The notes under the pieces were generated by a model. That model was given only the letters and a program-made list of their open reading frames with translations, did not search any database and was not told the origin of the DNA. Position numbers and translations under genes: made by a program. A DNA stretch of 64,000 bases from Marinomonas rhodophyticola. GTDB taxonomy: Bacteria > Pseudomonadota > Gammaproteobacteria > Pseudomonadales > Marinomonadaceae. The stretch's first letter is position 1. Each line of letters opens with the position of its first letter. Below, in pieces: positions 11,969 to 19,945 of the stretch. Where the stretch lies: positions 434,001-498,000 of the forward strand of contig NZ_JAPEUL010000004.1 of the NCBI RefSeq assembly GCF_026113935.1, read 5' to 3'.

Positions 11969-12674
11969 TTGAACTTATTTTCTCGTTTTTTTCTTTCGTC
12001 TTTGCTATTGAGTACTGTTGTTCAGGCAAAAGACACGGCTACTTCTGATAAAGATTCGCCTAACTTTGTTTTTGGTTTAGGGTATGGGCTTTTGGATCAA
12101 AAATCATTATTGAACATTGATTTTAAAGTGAATATTCCTATTAGTGAGCATGTCTCCACGCAAGTGCTGTTGAACAGTAATTACTTAATTACGGGCTTCA
12201 TCGAGGGACAGTTTTGCTCAGTCTGAGCTTTCCTCAAATTGGTTTTTGCATAATGGTTATGGCCGATTGGGATTGGGAATTGGCGTGTCAGAGTTAGACC
12301 CTATGGACGATGAGCTTGAAGGACAGCGTGATGTCATTGGGCAATTTATTGGTGAAGCGTTTATGGGGGCATTCTCTTTGACGACCAACTATATCTCAAC
12401 AGACACGACATTGAGCAACATCACCAGTTCTCGAATTGGATTGAGCTACTACATTAATGAAGATCTACGAACGTCTTTGTATCGAGAAAAATACAATGTG
12501 GATGACATCGGCTGGCGTTTTGAGACCCACTTTCAGCCGAAGAAGTATCAACAAATGGGCAGTGTGGGGGTTATAGCAAGGACAGGAAAAGACTACGATT
12601 ATCTAGGCATGGTGGTGCAATACTATTTCGATTATGCTGTCTCTTTGAAGCAGCGTGAGCGGGAGTTTCATTAA
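11969..12674 (+). CDS. Secreted, probably outer-membrane beta-barrel protein (one frame break)
   Basis: I do not recognise the family. The protein starts with a signal peptide (hydrophobic residues 6-16, cut near VVQA-KD). Alternating hydrophobic/polar strands and an aromatic-rich C-terminal part (YLGMVVQYYFDYAVSLKQ) suggest a small membrane beta-barrel of about 234 residues. The reading frame is broken near 12211-12218. Removing one T from the TTTT run joins GFIEGQF to AQSELSSNW without a stop, and the downstream frame then stays open to 12674. It is therefore read as one gene. Its stop is 16 bp from the convergent OmpA-like gene. Confidence 0.6.
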
Positions 12675-12689
12675 TACAGATAATATTTA

Positions 12690-13688
12690 TTAGTTTCGAT
12701 CAACACTCCATATAGTCCATTTAGGTAATAAGGTTTCTGTTGTTGATTTGAACGGTGCGACAACCTTAAGAGTCACTCGACGGTTCTTTTGTCTGCCTTC
12801 AAGAGTGCGGTTTGAGGCAATAGGATAGGCTTCTCCATGGCCTAGTGTTTTTAGCCTTTCTTGTGGAATGTTATACTCAGTGCGAAGAATATCTGCTACT
12901 TTATTGGCTCGTTTGGTTGATAATAGGGTGTTTTGATGCAGGCTACCTGTACTGTCTGTATAACCATCTATAAGTACTAGGGCGTTAGGGTTGTCTCGTA
13001 ATTGCTGTCCTACGTCTTTTAATAATGAGTAATCCTCTTTGCTTATATTGTCACGATTCATTCTAAATCGGATGGTTGCTTCCAAATTCTTGCTTTGCAA
13101 AGGTTTGACAATTTCACCACTAACTCGACGATTAAGTAATCGATCACTGTCTGTTTCATTTGACGCTATAGGTCGATTTGAGCCGTAACCAAAGGCTCTA
13201 ATGCGATCTGGTGAAATATTGAAAACGGATGTTAATGCCGTTGCGATAGCTTGAGCGCGTTTTTGTGAAAGGGTAAGGTTAAATTGAGCTGTGCCAATGT
13301 TGTCCGTATGACCTTCTAATAGCACCAGTGTTTCTGGGTTGTCTTGTAAGAGTGAAGCAAGACTATGAAGCGATGAGTGAAATTCGTCTTTAAGACGATA
13401 GCTGCCTATTTCAAATTGCGCTGCAAAGTTAAAACGAAAATATTCAAGCTTAGTCAGCGGACAGCCATCATTATCGACATCTGTCCCTTGTGGCGTATTT
13501 GAGCATAAATCTCTGACATCAATAACACCATCTTTGTCTAAGTCTTTTAATGACTCAATCAAAGTTGGATACAATATCTGCCCCGTCGCCAGACTGCTAC
13601 CTAAGGTAAAATAAATAATAGCTGTTCGTGTAATGGTGGAGATCATTCTTATTGTACTTGCTGCATGATGTACGTTCCTTCCAATCAT
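12690..13688 (-). CDS. Tandem OmpA-domain protein with a thrombospondin-3-like calcium repeat
   Basis: This 332-residue protein has an N-terminal hydrophobic segment (about residues 20-40; signal peptide or anchor), then a short Asp-rich DLDKDGVIDVRDLC...TDVDNDGCP stretch resembling thrombospondin type 3 calcium-binding repeats. Two successive OmpA-like peptidoglycan-binding domains follow. The first has LLEGHTDNIGTAQFNLTLSQ and the second LIDGYTDSTGSLHQNTLLST, each with the expected downstream Arg-rich NRRV motif. OmpA domains hold the envelope to peptidoglycan. Two in tandem without a beta-barrel is uncommon. The start choice is uncertain, since the first 20 residues have no good upstream ribosome site. 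Confidence 0.8.
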   Translation of the reverse strand: MIGRNVHHAASTIRMISTITRTAIIYFTLGSSLATGQILYPTLIESLKDLDKDGVIDVRDLCSNTPQGTDVDNDGCPLTKLEYFRFNFAAQFEIGSYRLKDEFHSSLHSLASLLQDNPETLVLLEGHTDNIGTAQFNLTLSQKRAQAIATALTSVFNISPDRIRAFGYGSNRPIASNETDSDRLLNRRVSGEIVKPLQSKNLEATIRFRMNRDNISKEDYSLLKDVGQQLRDNPNALVLIDGYTDSTGSLHQNTLLSTKRANKVADILRTEYNIPQERLKTLGHGEAYPIASNRTLEGRQKNRRVTLKVVAPFKSTTETLLPKWTIWSVDRN

Positions 13689-13706
13689 GCATTAGCGGAT
13701 GATTCA

Positions 13707-14204
13707 CTACTGGTGATAAGTCGCTATTTGGCCCGCTAATGGACGTTTATTTTTTAGCATGGTGATAATGTATTCCCACTCGTTTTTAGTGATTGGCATG
13801 ACGGAAAGGCGGCTGCCTTTCTTAGTTAATAGCATATCGGCAAGCGCTGGACTTTGCTTTAATGCTGCTAAGGTTAAAATGGAAGACCATTTCTCAACAA
13901 ACGTTACATCAACCATCACCCATTTAGGGTTAGACTCAGTAGACTTGCTATCAAAGTAAGTATGGGTTGGGTCCCAACTAGTATGATCTGGATAGGCTTC
14001 CTTACTTATTTTAGCTATACCGGCGATACCAGGAGGGGAGCAGCTTGAATGGTAAAAAAACACCAAATCGTCTTTCTTCATTTCTTTCATAAAGTTTCGA
14101 GCTTGGTAATTTCTAACACCATCCCATGGGGATGTTTTTAACCGTTTCAGATCGTCTATTGAAAACGTATCTGGTTCTGATTTCATTAACCAGTAATTTG
14201 ACAT
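13707..14204 (-). CDS. EVE-domain protein (PUA-like fold)
   Basis: The 165-residue product begins NYWLMKSEPDTFSIDDL and contains WDGVRNYQARNFM and DLVFFYHSSC, the standard EVE-domain signature. EVE domains are PUA-like modules that recognise modified bases in DNA or RNA, and free-standing versions are usual in proteobacteria. I place the start at 14204 (GAGG six to seven bases upstream). An in-frame codon 12 residues earlier would add a stretch absent from the family. The gene lies alone between the OmpA-like gene and the Hpt-HD gene. Confidence 0.9.
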   Translation of the reverse strand: MSNYWLMKSEPDTFSIDDLKRLKTSPWDGVRNYQARNFMKEMKKDDLVFFYHSSCSPPGIAGIAKISKEAYPDHTSWDPTHTYFDSKSTESNPKWVMVDVTFVEKWSSILTLAALKQSPALADMLLTKKGSRLSVMPITKNEWEYIITMLKNKRPLAGQIATYHQ

Positions 14205-14373
14205 AGGAACCTCGACAGCGCCACAGAAAACACTACACAAAGAAACATTCTATGTGTTCATGCTTACAATAATTCTATCTACAATAAGAATAGTAATGCC
14301 ATGAGACTACAGAATGACTTGACCGGCCTCAATGTTTTTTAGGCCAATAGTGCCCAGTAATGGAAGATAAAGA

Positions 14374-15479
14374 ATGAGCCATTTTGCTTGTAAAGCGTTT
14401 TCAGCGTTAGAGAAAGAGCTCAAGGATGATTTATTAGAGTGCTATGTAGAGGCACAGCAAGAAATTGAAGAAACCATCAATAGTATTGAAGGGGATGGCT
14501 TTTCATTTGATAAATTAGACAAACTCTTTCGTTCGTTACACAGCATGAAGGGGAACTGCTCGGTATGTTTTCTTGACCCTTTAGTTGGGGTGCTCCATAA
14601 GCTAGAAGAAATCGTTGACGGTATGCGCGGTGGGTACATTCAATATCATCCCTATTTGGGGGAATTGATTATTGTCGTTATTGAAAAAGTTTACGATTTA
14701 CTGCAACAGATTTATCGTTCTCATGTGGCAGAAAGTGCTTTGCGCGACGAATTGCAGCTCGGTTTAGATAATATTTACTCTGAAGAAGATGACAGTAAAC
14801 GACCAGAAATGGCGGCAGCGTTATTGCATAAAAGCCATCAAATAGTAGAAGCGGCAAAGGAAGAGCCAGTAGCCGCGACATCGGTGATAGTGAAAGTTGA
14901 CTTCACGGAGCAGCAAAAACATGACATCGAGCCTCTTTGTTGGTTTTAGTCAAAAAGCTCAATCGTTTGCTGGGCTATTCAGCTGAACGCAGTGAGCGTA
15001 TTCTCAAGCTTTGCCAGTTAATTAACGTCGAATGTAAAAAGCCAGTCGATCCTGCGCAACTGAGTGCTGCGGCCTATATGCATAATATGGGGATGGCAGT
15101 GATACTAAATTGCAAAGACGATGAAGAAGCAAAACGTCAAGCTGAACATAATCATCCTATGGTGGGCGCCAAGTTATTGGCCAAACATAAAGGATGGGAA
15201 GAGGCGGTTGAGATGGTCAAAACCCATAAAGAACGTTTTGATGGTACGGGGTTTCCTGAAGGTTTGGTTGGCTCATTGATCCCGCAAGGGGCTTTTATTT
15301 TGTCCATGGCGGTGATGTTTATTGACGCTGTTTGGGGAAAATCGGGTAGTGAATACAATAAAAGTGCCATGCGAGCTGTGCAGATGGTGAATTTTGAAAG
15401 TGGTAAAGGTTTTCCTCCACATCTTGTTGAGTCTTTTAATAGTGCGATTCGTAAAGTACTTGTTGCCAAGAGCAAATAG
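14374..15479 (+). CDS. Hpt domain fused to a degenerate HD-GYP-like domain (one frame break)
   Basis: The N-terminal ~115 residues are a histidine phosphotransfer domain with SLHSMKGNC, where His is the phosphate acceptor. A linker and a C-terminal HD-family helical domain follow, ending in THKERFDGTGFPEGL, close to the HD-GYP consensus. The metal ligands look degraded: the HDIGK position reads HNMGM and the expected HH reads HK. It is probably a non-catalytic phosphorelay-linked protein rather than a c-di-GMP phosphodiesterase. The frame breaks near 14935-14945, where the first frame ends PLCWF-stop and the second continues LVLVKKLNRLLGYS. One missing base would restore a protein of about 368 residues. 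No partner kinase lies nearby. Confidence 0.7.
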
Positions 15480-15552
15480 TAAAAGGAAGTAGCCTAATAT
15501 TAGTTCCCCTTGTTAGCATGAGCCTTTTCCAGAATGTTAAGTTGTTTGTTTT

Positions 15553-16477
15553 ATGAAGGCCGCCTTGTTACCGCTTGTTTTCCATCCCCATTACAGTATC
15601 CCATTTCCTGCCGGGCATCGTTTCCCAATGGCGAAGTTTGGCTTGCTTGCAGAGACGTTGAGAGCACAGGGGATTTTAACGGACAGAAACGAGCATACGC
15701 CCGCCCCCTTGTCGCTTAAAGTGCTCATGGCAGCCCATGACAAAGAATATGTGCAGCGTTTTATTCGTGGGGAGCCTCAGCAAACAGGAGGAAAAAGACA
15801 TTGGTTTACCTTGGTCTGAATGGCTAGTTGAACGAACCTTACGTGCGGTTTCCGGCACCATACTCACCAGCGAACTCGCATTCCAACATGGCTTAGCCTG
15901 CCACCTTGCGGGAGGCACGCATCACGCCCATCCTACTCATGGATCGGGATTTTGCATCTTCAATGATCTAGCCGTCGCAGCACTTGCTATGATCGAATCG
16001 GGCAGGGCGAAGAAAATACTCATCCTAGACTGCGACGTACACCAAGGCGACGGCACTATTGCTTTCTTCAAAGACAGACACGACATTGTTCCCGTTTCTT
16101 GGCATTGCGAAGAAAACTACCCGTCCATCAAACAAATCGACGGCATTAATATTGCCATCCCCAAAGGTGCCAATGACGAAGAATACTTATCCATTCTGAA
16201 AAGTACCTTGCCTATGATATTGGCGGAACATCAGCCAGATTTTATCTTCTACGACGCGGGCGTCGATGTCCATCAAGACGACCGACTCGGCTACGTTAAT
16301 CTCACCGATCAAGGTATTTTAGAGCGAGATAAATACGTCATCGAAACCTGCGTCGGTCTTAAACTCCCCACTGCTTGTGTCATTGGTGGCGGTTACGACA
16401 GACAGGAAGAGAGAGTCGCATGGCGCCATAGTTTGCTACATCAAGCAGCGAATCAGGTCTGGCAGGAATATTTTTGA
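15553..16477 (+). CDS. Histone-deacetylase-family (arginase-fold) hydrolase (one frame break)
   Basis: A class IV-like bacterial HDAC/acetoin-utilisation family amidohydrolase of about 308 residues. Visible motifs are PAGHRFPMAKF at the N-terminus, the catalytic His pair in GGTHHAHPTHGSGFC, the zinc ligands in LDCDVHQGDG, and FYDAGVDVHQDDRLG, with GGGY near the end. Such enzymes remove acyl groups from lysines or polyamines, and the substrate cannot be told. The frame is interrupted near 15778: dropping one base after GGGGAGCCT gives RGEPSKQEEKDIGLPW and keeps the frame open to 16477. The intact catalytic residues on both sides argue for a sequencing error. Confidence 0.82.
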
Positions 16478-16491
16478 TGGGTTTACGTCTT

Positions 16492-17067
16492 TTACCGCTT
16501 TTTCTCAAGGACATGAGGTACGCAAATTGGCGTGCCATCTTCATTGAAAAATGCTGACGGCTTGCTGAAACCTTTTAATTTCCATGTAAGGATTTTTGTC
16601 ACCATTCGAAAGTTAATGTTGAGAGGGGATGCTTTGAGATCCTCGGGAATGGGCGATTTAGCAAACTGACTAAAAACATATCCTCTGCTTTTTCCAAAAT
16701 CCACATCTTGTGTTTGTGAGTTGTCCATAAAGCTATGAATTACCCCAATAAATGGCCCACCGGCGCCAAGTGTATTGCCAATGGGTGTATTGCAACAACT
16801 TGCATACCAGCGATGCAAACCTTTAGCAGTAAGCCTTAGGCAAGCAATCTGCGACTTTCCTTCCGTGATCGTAAGAGACGACATAGGGGTTTGAAAAATA
16901 TCTGTTCCACCGTACTGATCTAAAACACTCTCACCTTGTTCCAGATAATGAGCAAATGCTTGGCAGTCATGGCAACAACAAATAATCCGAGTACCAGTCC
17001 TTGAACTGACGGAAGAGATCTTTCCTCTAACTGTTCCACACGCGCACTTTAAATTTACGTCAGACAT
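16492..17067 (-). CDS. GFA-like zinc protein, DUF6151 type
   Basis: A 191-residue protein with an N-terminal LKCACGTVRG, then CCCHDCQAF and later YASCCNTPIGN, a Cys arrangement like that of glutathione-dependent formaldehyde-activating (GFA/CENP-V) proteins and the DUF6151 group. These Cys residues bind zinc. Few such proteins have a shown enzymatic role. It is convergent with the HDAC-type gene (14-bp gap). The start at 17067 follows an AAGGAGG ribosome site about 8 bases upstream. It marks the left edge of the accessory island. Confidence 0.75.
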   Translation of the reverse strand: MSDVNLKCACGTVRGKISSVSSRTGTRIICCCHDCQAFAHYLEQGESVLDQYGGTDIFQTPMSSLTITEGKSQIACLRLTAKGLHRWYASCCNTPIGNTLGAGGPFIGVIHSFMDNSQTQDVDFGKSRGYVFSQFAKSPIPEDLKASPLNINFRMVTKILTWKLKGFSKPSAFFNEDGTPICVPHVLEKKR

Positions 17068-17201
17068 GGGGCAAAGCCTCCTTACTATGAAAAAGCATCG
17101 TTCAAAGTTTAGCAGCGTTTTTGGATGTTAAAAGGGGGGGCAGACTTCTTTAATTAGGTTTGAGTCATTTAGCCTGACTAGACTAATCTTTTGAGTAGTT
17201 T

Positions 17202-17220
17202 CGCACAGCAATACTGTGCG
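17202..17220. promoter_or_regulatory. Inverted repeat upstream of higA, candidate operator
   Basis: CGCACAG (17202-17208) and CTGTGCG (17214-17220) form a perfect 7-bp inverted repeat with a 5-base spacer, about 95 bp before the HigA start. A related GCAC...GTGC pair follows at about 17240-17256. HigA-type antitoxins repress their own promoters through such palindromes, so this is a plausible autoregulatory site (inference). Confidence 0.5.
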
Positions 17221-17314
17221 ATATGATTTGTGTATTGATGCACAGTAAGGCAGTGCGAATGTCATTAGAGTTTAAACACCTACTTGACCCGCACAAATAT
17301 TGAGGTACCAACAA

Positions 17315-17632
17315 ATGCGTAAAACAAAACGTCGCCCAGTTAGCGTTGGTGAAATACTTAAAATTGAGTTTCTAGAACCGATGAACATTACCTCCAAAGC
17401 GTTGGCAGATGCCATGGGTGTGCATCGTAATACCGTCAGCAGCCTTATTAACGGTGGTGTGTTAACCGCACCAATCGCAATAAAGCTAGCAGCTGCCTTT
17501 GGCAATACACCAGAATTTTGGTTAAACATTCAACACGCCGTCGATCTTTGGGATGCACGAAACCGCTACCAAGAAGAAGCGAAACTGGTAAAGCCTTTGG
17601 TGGTGGGTAAGAAAGAAGAATTGCATGCATAA
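17315..17632 (+). CDS. higA: HigA-family antitoxin without an adjacent toxin
   Basis: The 105-residue protein starts MRKTKRRPVSVGEILKIEFL and contains the helix-turn-helix ALADAMGVHRNTVSSLING followed by FGNTPEFWLNIQHAVDLWDA, the HigA/VapI signature. The ATG at 17315 has GAGG nine bases upstream. In usual higBA modules a ~90-residue HigB toxin precedes HigA, but no such frame exists here. Only a 14-codon ORF (17259-17303) lies upstream, after the palindrome. It may be an orphan antitoxin that counters a toxin elsewhere, or a repressor. Confidence 0.88.
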   Translation: MRKTKRRPVSVGEILKIEFLEPMNITSKALADAMGVHRNTVSSLINGGVLTAPIAIKLAAAFGNTPEFWLNIQHAVDLWDARNRYQEEAKLVKPLVVGKKEELHA

Positions 17633-17966
17633 CAAGTTATATATTTATCCCTTATATCTAGTTTTTTAGCCCTTGATATGAAAAGTGTGATTCGTTAATC
17701 CAGAAGGTCAGTCTAACTACTCAGTCTTCGTTTGTTTACGACCAGCTGCTTTGATAACTGCTATATCAATAGGCTTAATTTCTCTATTTATCCTGCTGTT
17801 CAGTCAGAGTGATGGTTTTTTGATACATGCTCATAATGGTTGCTTCCAGTAAAGTAGGGTATAGCAATATCACACCAATTTGCTTGCATTGAACTTAGAT
17901 AAGCGTAGTGATTGTTGTTGGGGGGAATGTAACGCTTGTGTGAGTGATAAAGCCAATCCCTTGATT
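17633..17966. other. Non-coding stretch with small-gene relics
   Basis: No intact gene is visible in these 334 bp on either strand. Short open fragments on the minus strand (see 17717-17834) and AT-rich sequence near 17640-17680 are all that can be made out. The region looks like decayed accessory DNA. Confidence 0.5.
17717..17834 (-). pseudogene. Possible relic of a ParD-type antitoxin
   Basis: On the minus strand, ATG at 17834 opens MSMYQKTITLTEQQDK, resembling the start of ParD antitoxins, and then stops at 17784. An overlapping frame continues NREIKPIDIAVIKAAGRKQ to a stop at 17717. If real, it is a truncated and frame-disrupted gene of fewer than 45 codons. The match is short and made by eye. 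Confidence 0.3.
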
Positions 17967-18156
17967 TTATTGGGTTACAGAGATGGGTGGCTTGTTAACT
18001 ACTTGAATATCGAAAAAACCTCCCAGTTTCGCCTTACCTAATTTGTCATTAAGGCTATGAATTGCATAAGTTAAACAACGTGTCCAAAGATGGACTTAAA
18101 CAATGCGTGTGATAAAGCCTGAAAACTCTTTCACTCGCAGGAATTACTGCTTTCAT
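17967..18156 (-). pseudogene. Small frame-broken cassette ORF downstream of an attC site
   Basis: ATG at 18156 has a GGAG seven bases upstream and opens MKAVIPASERVFRLYHTHCL, ending at a stop at 18055. A neighbouring frame then runs HSLNDKLGKAKLGGFFDIQV to a stop at 17967. The break near 18057 could be one lost or gained base. Together they would make about 63 residues of unknown function. Its start lies just downstream (in reading direction) of the attC at 18181-18253, the normal spacing for a cassette gene, so it may be a third cassette. Confidence 0.4.
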
Positions 18157-18180
18157 TTTTTCTCCAAAATTTAACTAGTT

Positions 18181-18253
18181 ACATAACCGCCCGCAGCGCG
18201 GGCAAAATTGTAACACAGCGGAAATTTTGTCCCATTGCCTGCGATTGTTAGAC
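18181..18253 (-). repeat. Integron attC-like site, 73 bp
   Basis: On the minus strand the site begins with GTCTAAC (R'' consensus RYYYAAC), which overlaps the TAA stop of the upstream gene. It ends with GTTATGT, an imperfect R' box. The arms can pair: GGGACAAAATT on one side with AATTTTGCCC on the other, leaving one unpaired base, as attC hairpins do. Its place at the end of a short same-strand ORF is the normal cassette layout. Confidence 0.65.
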
Positions 18254-18862
18254 ATTGCCCTGATTCCAAAGGTAAATATCCAAAACACGTTCACGAAACC
18301 AACGCTCAGAAATCATATCCTCGACTTCGTCCTGCCTAATTTTTGGCCGGACAGAATATGACAATACATTCTTCAACTTCGAGCATGCTTCTACAATCTG
18401 TTCTTCGCATTCAGAGTACCGTTCAGAAAAGGCATCATTGAAAGCACTAAAGTCGCCGCTCTCGGTTTGCAGTGCAATACGGGCTTGCTTATCGTAAATC
18501 CGAATCGGGCTTTTAACCTTGAGCCATAAAAACTTCGTAGTTAACGAAAGAACGCTTCTGCCTCCATATTGACCTGAGATTCGTTCTCGTGCCTGGTTCA
18601 CTAAATTGGTTACATTACTTACACTAACCTCATCAATACCATCAAGCACCTCAAGTACAGGCTGATATCTCGGGAAGCTTTTTTCTTTTTCGTACTTTGT
18701 AGGTAAATTGCGCGCGACACGGAAATGACCACCGGCTTTAGCAAGCGCCAACCTCTGTGTATCTCTGTCGGGTGATGCAAGCATCTCACAATAGCTCTTT
18801 TCTTTTTCTAACCATTGATTTAGGAACTGGAGAGCACAAAAATCAAATGTTCGCTTTGTCAC
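18248..18862 (-). CDS. Integron-cassette protein, possible OGG-fold/HhH protein
   Basis: A 204-residue hypothetical protein. GTG at 18862 has an excellent AAGGAG six bases upstream, so this start is firm. The gene is bounded by attC sites on both sides (18878-18977 before, 18181-18253 after), making a complete cassette of about 700 bp. I do not firmly recognise it. The segment SLTTKFLWLKVKSPIRIYDK near residues 105-125 resembles the conserved core of OGG-fold helix-hairpin-helix proteins found in defence islands, where an Asp follows a TKFLW-like helix. That link is weak. The remainder is charged and helical, without signal peptide or membrane segment. Confidence 0.7.
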   Translation of the reverse strand: MTKRTFDFCALQFLNQWLEKEKSYCEMLASPDRDTQRLALAKAGGHFRVARNLPTKYEKEKSFPRYQPVLEVLDGIDEVSVSNVTNLVNQARERISGQYGGRSVLSLTTKFLWLKVKSPIRIYDKQARIALQTESGDFSAFNDAFSERYSECEEQIVEACSKLKNVLSYSVRPKIRQDEVEDMISERWFRERVLDIYLWNQGNV

Positions 18863-18877
18863 GCAATCTCCTTAAAT

Positions 18878-18977
18878 GTCTAACGCCCCAATCAGAGGCA
18901 ATAAAATAGCTGGTTAAAATTAGCGAAAAAGGAGCAATAACCAGCTGTTTTTTGTCCTTTGAATTGGCTTGTTAGGC
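18878..18977 (-). repeat. Integron attC site, 100 bp
   Basis: On the minus strand it runs from GCCTAAC (R'') at 18977 to GTTAGAC (R') at 18878, both fitting the attC core consensus. The arms are strongly complementary: CAGCTGGTTA pairs with TAACCAGCT, flanked by AAAGGACAAAAAA opposite TTTTATTGCCTCT with the mismatches and unpaired bases typical of attC. It begins four bases after the stop of the upstream cassette gene and ends just before the ribosome site of the next. This is the clearest integron signature in the window. Confidence 0.88.
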
Positions 18978-18981
18978 AACA

Positions 18982-19920
18982 TTAAAACCCAAAGAAAACT
19001 TTGCGCTCAGAGTCGTTATGCAAATCATGTTTTGATATATGGTACTGTTTCGGTTTTACAGATTCTGAAAACAGCTTAAATGGTAGTTCGTCGATACAGA
19101 TTTGAGCAAAAACAGCTAAGATGTCTTTTTCATAGCACTCTTGAAGTACTTTTAGATTGGTAGATGGGAAGCTGTTTTTGAACTCCTTATTATATTTCGG
19201 CGAAAAGTATTTAATCATAGCGGCCTCAAAGAGAGAAACTTGCTCCGCCTCGGTTGTTCCATGTAATTTATCTAAACCAGCTTTTATTCGCCCATCTTCG
19301 TCACCAGTAATTTGGGAGTTAGGTGTGAGTGCAGTAATTAATCGATTACTAGGTTCAACTTCTAAAAGCAACAAAGACAGTTTGTAACCATCAGGTATAC
19401 CTTTTAGTGAAATTTTTTGAAGAGTCTCATGTTTAACTAGTCGATCTAACGCATTTCGAGAGCCGTTTTTTCCATAAGCCTGACCAATATACTTTACCTC
19501 AAATTGTATCCCCAAAGGCTGTGAGTTAAGCATTTTGACTATTTCATTATCACCGAACCAGAAGCGTTCTCCACTTGGTTTAAGGAAATAATGTAGCTCA
19601 TCTTCTTCGACAAATGTCATACCTTCCGGCATCGGACCAATACTCAACTGTCTTGGCTCATTTGCAACAAGAAAATCAAGAACCATGGTATTGTCAACTT
19701 GTTTTGCGCCAGTAAAGTCTATTCGAGGTTGATAGCCAATAAAATAAATATGACAGCTCTCAATCACTTTTTGAAACTGAGCAAGCTTCTCTTTTTCATA
19801 TATATACTCAGCTGGAAGATGAACAAAGCTGCTAGCATACAAGTCCATTGCATGTTCAACTCCAAATTTATAACCACCTAACTCTTTACCTGACATAACA
19901 ACCTTTTCAAATTTATTCAT
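18982..19920 (-). CDS. Integron-cassette protein with a GIY-YIG-like nuclease region
   Basis: A 312-residue hypothetical protein. The ATG at 19920 is preferred because it lies 15 bp after an attC R' box (GTTAGGC). An upstream in-frame extension would run into the insertion element. The middle part (about residues 150-240) reads EVKYIGQAYGKNGSRNALDR, then LVKHETLQKI, and later EAAMIKYFSPKYNKEFKN: the order Y-IG, G-x-R, H, E-aa-I and P-x-YN resembles GIY-YIG nucleases. No targeting signal is present. A complete attC follows the stop. A DNA-cleaving defence role is inference from the fold and the cassette setting. Confidence 0.72.
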   Translation of the reverse strand: MNKFEKVVMSGKELGGYKFGVEHAMDLYASSFVHLPAEYIYEKEKLAQFQKVIESCHIYFIGYQPRIDFTGAKQVDNTMVLDFLVANEPRQLSIGPMPEGMTFVEEDELHYFLKPSGERFWFGDNEIVKMLNSQPLGIQFEVKYIGQAYGKNGSRNALDRLVKHETLQKISLKGIPDGYKLSLLLLEVEPSNRLITALTPNSQITGDEDGRIKAGLDKLHGTTEAEQVSLFEAAMIKYFSPKYNKEFKNSFPSTNLKVLQECYEKDILAVFAQICIDELPFKLFSESVKPKQYHISKHDLHNDSERKVFFGF

Positions 19921-19934
19921 AGTTCGCCGATGTT

Positions 19935-19941
19935 GCCTAAC
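19935..19941 (-). repeat. Remnant R' box of an attC or attI site
   Basis: GTTAGGC on the minus strand, matching the GTTRRRY core, lies directly before the start of the 18982-19920 cassette. The rest of the site is missing. The insertion sequence begins four bases further on, so the element appears to have cut into the site. Confidence 0.6.
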
Positions 19942-19945
19942 ATCT

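Noticed and set aside
17711-17717. GTTAGAC on the minus strand, an attC R'-like box
   Set aside because: No matching R'' box with complementary arms within about 130 bp; likely chance.
17925-18000. AAC/GTT-bounded stretch that could be a third attC
   Set aside because: The inner arms do not pair beyond CCAAT/ATTGG, and the core boxes do not fit the consensus.
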